Below are positions 62,645 to 64,000 of a stretch of DNA of 64,000 bases, piece after piece. The position numbers were made by a program, and so were the translations under genes. The notes under the pieces were generated by a model that made no database searches, was not told the DNA's origin, and saw only the letters and a list, made by a program, of their open reading frames with translations. How positions within the stretch are numbered: the first letter of the stretch is position 1; every line of letters begins with the position of its first letter. Origin of the DNA: Pseudomonas prosekii (GTDB lineage: Bacteria > Pseudomonadota > Gammaproteobacteria > Pseudomonadales > Pseudomonadaceae); contig NZ_LT629762.1 of the NCBI RefSeq assembly GCF_900105155.1, forward strand, positions 434,001-498,000, read 5' to 3'.

Positions 62645-63661
62645 ATGCTGGTCTTACGTCCAGTCGAACTGACCGACCTGCCCCAGTTGCAGCAACTGGC
62701 CCGCGACAGCCTGGTGGGCGTGACCTCGCTGCCGGACGACAGCGAACGCTTGCGGGAAAAGATCCTCGATTCCAACGATTCGTTTAACCGGGACGTTGAA
62801 AGCAATGGCCCGGAAAATTACTTCTTCGTCCTCGAAGACCTGGCCACCGAGCGCCTGACCGGTTGCTCGGAAATCCTCGCCACTGCCGGGTTCGCCGAAC
62901 CGTTCTACAGCCTGCGCAACCGGCACTTCACCAGCGCCTCGCGCGAACTGAACATCGAACACGGCGTGCCGGCGCTGTCGTTGTGCCACGACCTCAGCGG
63001 CCACACCTTGCTGCGCGGCTTTCACATTGACGCGGCGCTGGTGCGCACGCCGTTTTCCGAATTGCTTTCGCGCGCGCGACTGCTGTTTATCGCGGCGCAC
63101 ACGGCACGTTTTTCCGAAGCGGTGATTACCGAAATCGTTGGTTACAGCGATGAACAAGGCCAGTCGCCGTTCTGGAATGCCTTGGGCAAACACTTTTTCG
63201 ATCTGCCCTACGTTGAGGCCGAAAGGCTGTGCGGGCTGCAGAGCCGGACGTTTCTCGCTGAATTGATGCCGCATTACCCGATCTACGTGCCGATGCTGCC
63301 GCCAGCGGCGCAGGAATGCATTGGCCGGGTTCACCCCGATGGCCAGGAAGCGTTCGACATTCTTGAGCGTGAAGGCTTCGAAACCAACAGTTACATCGAC
63401 CTGTTCGACGGCGGGCCGACGCTCTTCGCGCGCACTTCGACGATCAATTCGATCACTCGCAGCCACACGGCGCGGGTGCAGCAGGTTGAGGTCATCGAGG
63501 CGCGTGGCAGTTATCTGCTGAGCAATGATTCGCTCAGGGACTATCGGGCGATTGTCGCCGAACTGGCATTCAACGATGGGCAGACGGTGGGTCTGAGCGC
63601 CGAGATGTGCGCCGCGTTGCACGTGACTGACGGCAGCCCGATCCGGCTGATCGCCCTGTGA
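62645..63661 (+). CDS. Arginine N-succinyltransferase, AruF/alpha-type subunit
   Basis: A 338-residue AstA-family acyltransferase, the length of AruF. The fold starts MLVLRPVELTDLPQLQQLAR and includes FSEAVITEIVGYSDEQGQSP; LCHDLSGHTLLRGFHID lies in the middle. AGGAG precedes the ATG. The family moves succinyl from succinyl-CoA to the alpha-amino group of arginine or ornithine. The absence of aruC upstream and the GS/APC neighbours suggest a paralog outside the classical aru operon, possibly acting on a different amine. Confidence 0.85.
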   Translation: MLVLRPVELTDLPQLQQLARDSLVGVTSLPDDSERLREKILDSNDSFNRDVESNGPENYFFVLEDLATERLTGCSEILATAGFAEPFYSLRNRHFTSASRELNIEHGVPALSLCHDLSGHTLLRGFHIDAALVRTPFSELLSRARLLFIAAHTARFSEAVITEIVGYSDEQGQSPFWNALGKHFFDLPYVEAERLCGLQSRTFLAELMPHYPIYVPMLPPAAQECIGRVHPDGQEAFDILEREGFETNSYIDLFDGGPTLFARTSTINSITRSHTARVQQVEVIEARGSYLLSNDSLRDYRAIVAELAFNDGQTVGLSAEMCAALHVTDGSPIRLIAL

Positions 63662-63722
63662 GCATCACCCGGCCCCGCGCCCAACGACAGCGCCCGAGCA
63701 CGTGCGCAAAAGGAGCTGCATC

Positions 63723-64000
63723 ATGATTGTCCGCCCGGTTAGCGTCGCCGACCTGCCCGCCTTGTTGGCGCTGGTGCAACAGGCCGGTCCGGGGTACACC
63801 ACCCTGCCGGCCAACGAGGAACGGCTCGGCCATCGGGTGCGCTGGTCGCAACGCACGTTCGCCGAACAAGTCGAGCGCGCCGACGCCGATTATCTGTTCG
63901 TGCTCGAGGACGATGATCAGCAAGTGGTCGGGGTCAGTGCGCTGACCGGCGCCGTCGGCATTCGCGAGCCCTGGTACAACTATCGGGTCGGGCTGACGGT
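63723..64000 (+). CDS. Arginine N-succinyltransferase, AruG/beta-type subunit (partial)
   Basis: The first 92 codons, cut by the window end. The start MIVRPVSVADLPALLALVQQ is homologous to that of the preceding gene, as in AruF-AruG pairs that form a heteromeric succinyltransferase. A GGAG site lies at 63712. The 61-base gap to the alpha-type gene fits one operon. Confidence 0.85.
   Translation, partial: MIVRPVSVADLPALLALVQQAGPGYTTLPANEERLGHRVRWSQRTFAEQVERADADYLFVLEDDDQQVVGVSALTGAVGIREPWYNYRVGLT

Overview
The window is a stretch of chromosome from a Pseudomonas of the fluorescens group. This rests on protein content (liu leucine/isovalerate genes, a PrrF iron sRNA, a CrcY-type catabolite-repression sRNA, Csu-type pilus genes, TamA/TamB), on the high GC content, and on the dense scatter of REP hairpins of the GGAGCGAGCTTGCTCGCGA and GCGGGCAAGCCTCGCTCC types that separate most transcription units. 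No rRNA, tRNA, CRISPR array, plasmid origin or prophage was seen. One IS3-family element is the only clear mobile gene unit.

Layout, left to right. 0.2-7.4 kb: a sigma-54 activator, cysS and glnS on the minus strand, then ppiB-lpxH on the plus strand, followed by a 137-bp tandem array that includes a copy of the lpxH 3' end. 7.4-12.4 kb: a four-gene tripartite drug-efflux operon (marR-outer membrane lipoprotein-emrA-emrB) with two MarR-type operators built into its promoter. 12.5-18.7 kb: tamA-tamB and a GNAT acetyltransferase. 18.9-23.8 kb: xthA, a PstS-like/OmpA fusion, an acyl-CoA dehydrogenase with a divergent LysR regulator. 24.0-34.3 kb: a leucine/isovalerate catabolic locus (liuR, liuE, acyl-CoA ligase, liuA-B-C-D) with LiuR palindromes, plus a sigma-54-driven CrcY-like sRNA between liuE and the ligase. 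34.3-37.1 kb: a LexA/PrtR-like repressor that seems to lack the protease dyad, a DUF6124-type small protein, a PrrF sRNA with Fur box, and an M14 carboxypeptidase. 37.1-38.9 kb: a divergent HxlR regulator/MFS exporter pair sharing a 62-bp dyad. 39.0-42.0 kb: catalase-family peroxidase plus cytochrome b561, divergent from an ECF sigma/anti-sigma pair; both promoters carry the same GGAATAA-N14-CGTCT signature. 42.1-43.3 kb: an IS3-family insertion inside a REP, with a 3-bp target duplication. 43.5-50.1 kb: a seven-gene archaic (Csu-type) chaperone-usher pilus operon, one subunit of which appears to start with CTG. 50.3-53.0 kb: a ZapE-like ATPase and a leucine-rich-repeat protein kinase. 53.0-57.2 kb: a solitary amino-acid binding protein, a rhodanese/FtrA pair, and cobF with a histidine phosphatase. 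57.5-64 kb: an RpiR-regulated catabolic cluster (cysteine hydrolase, glutamine-synthetase-like ligase, N-formylglutamate amidohydrolase, APC permease, two arginine N-succinyltransferase-type subunits) that continues past the window.

The parts that look least described are the last cluster, which may be an amine/amino-acid degradation route; the ECF-controlled peroxidase/cytochrome b561 module; and the way repeat elements overlap or supply the 3' ends of several genes. All functional statements come from reading the sequence and from family knowledge; no database search was run.
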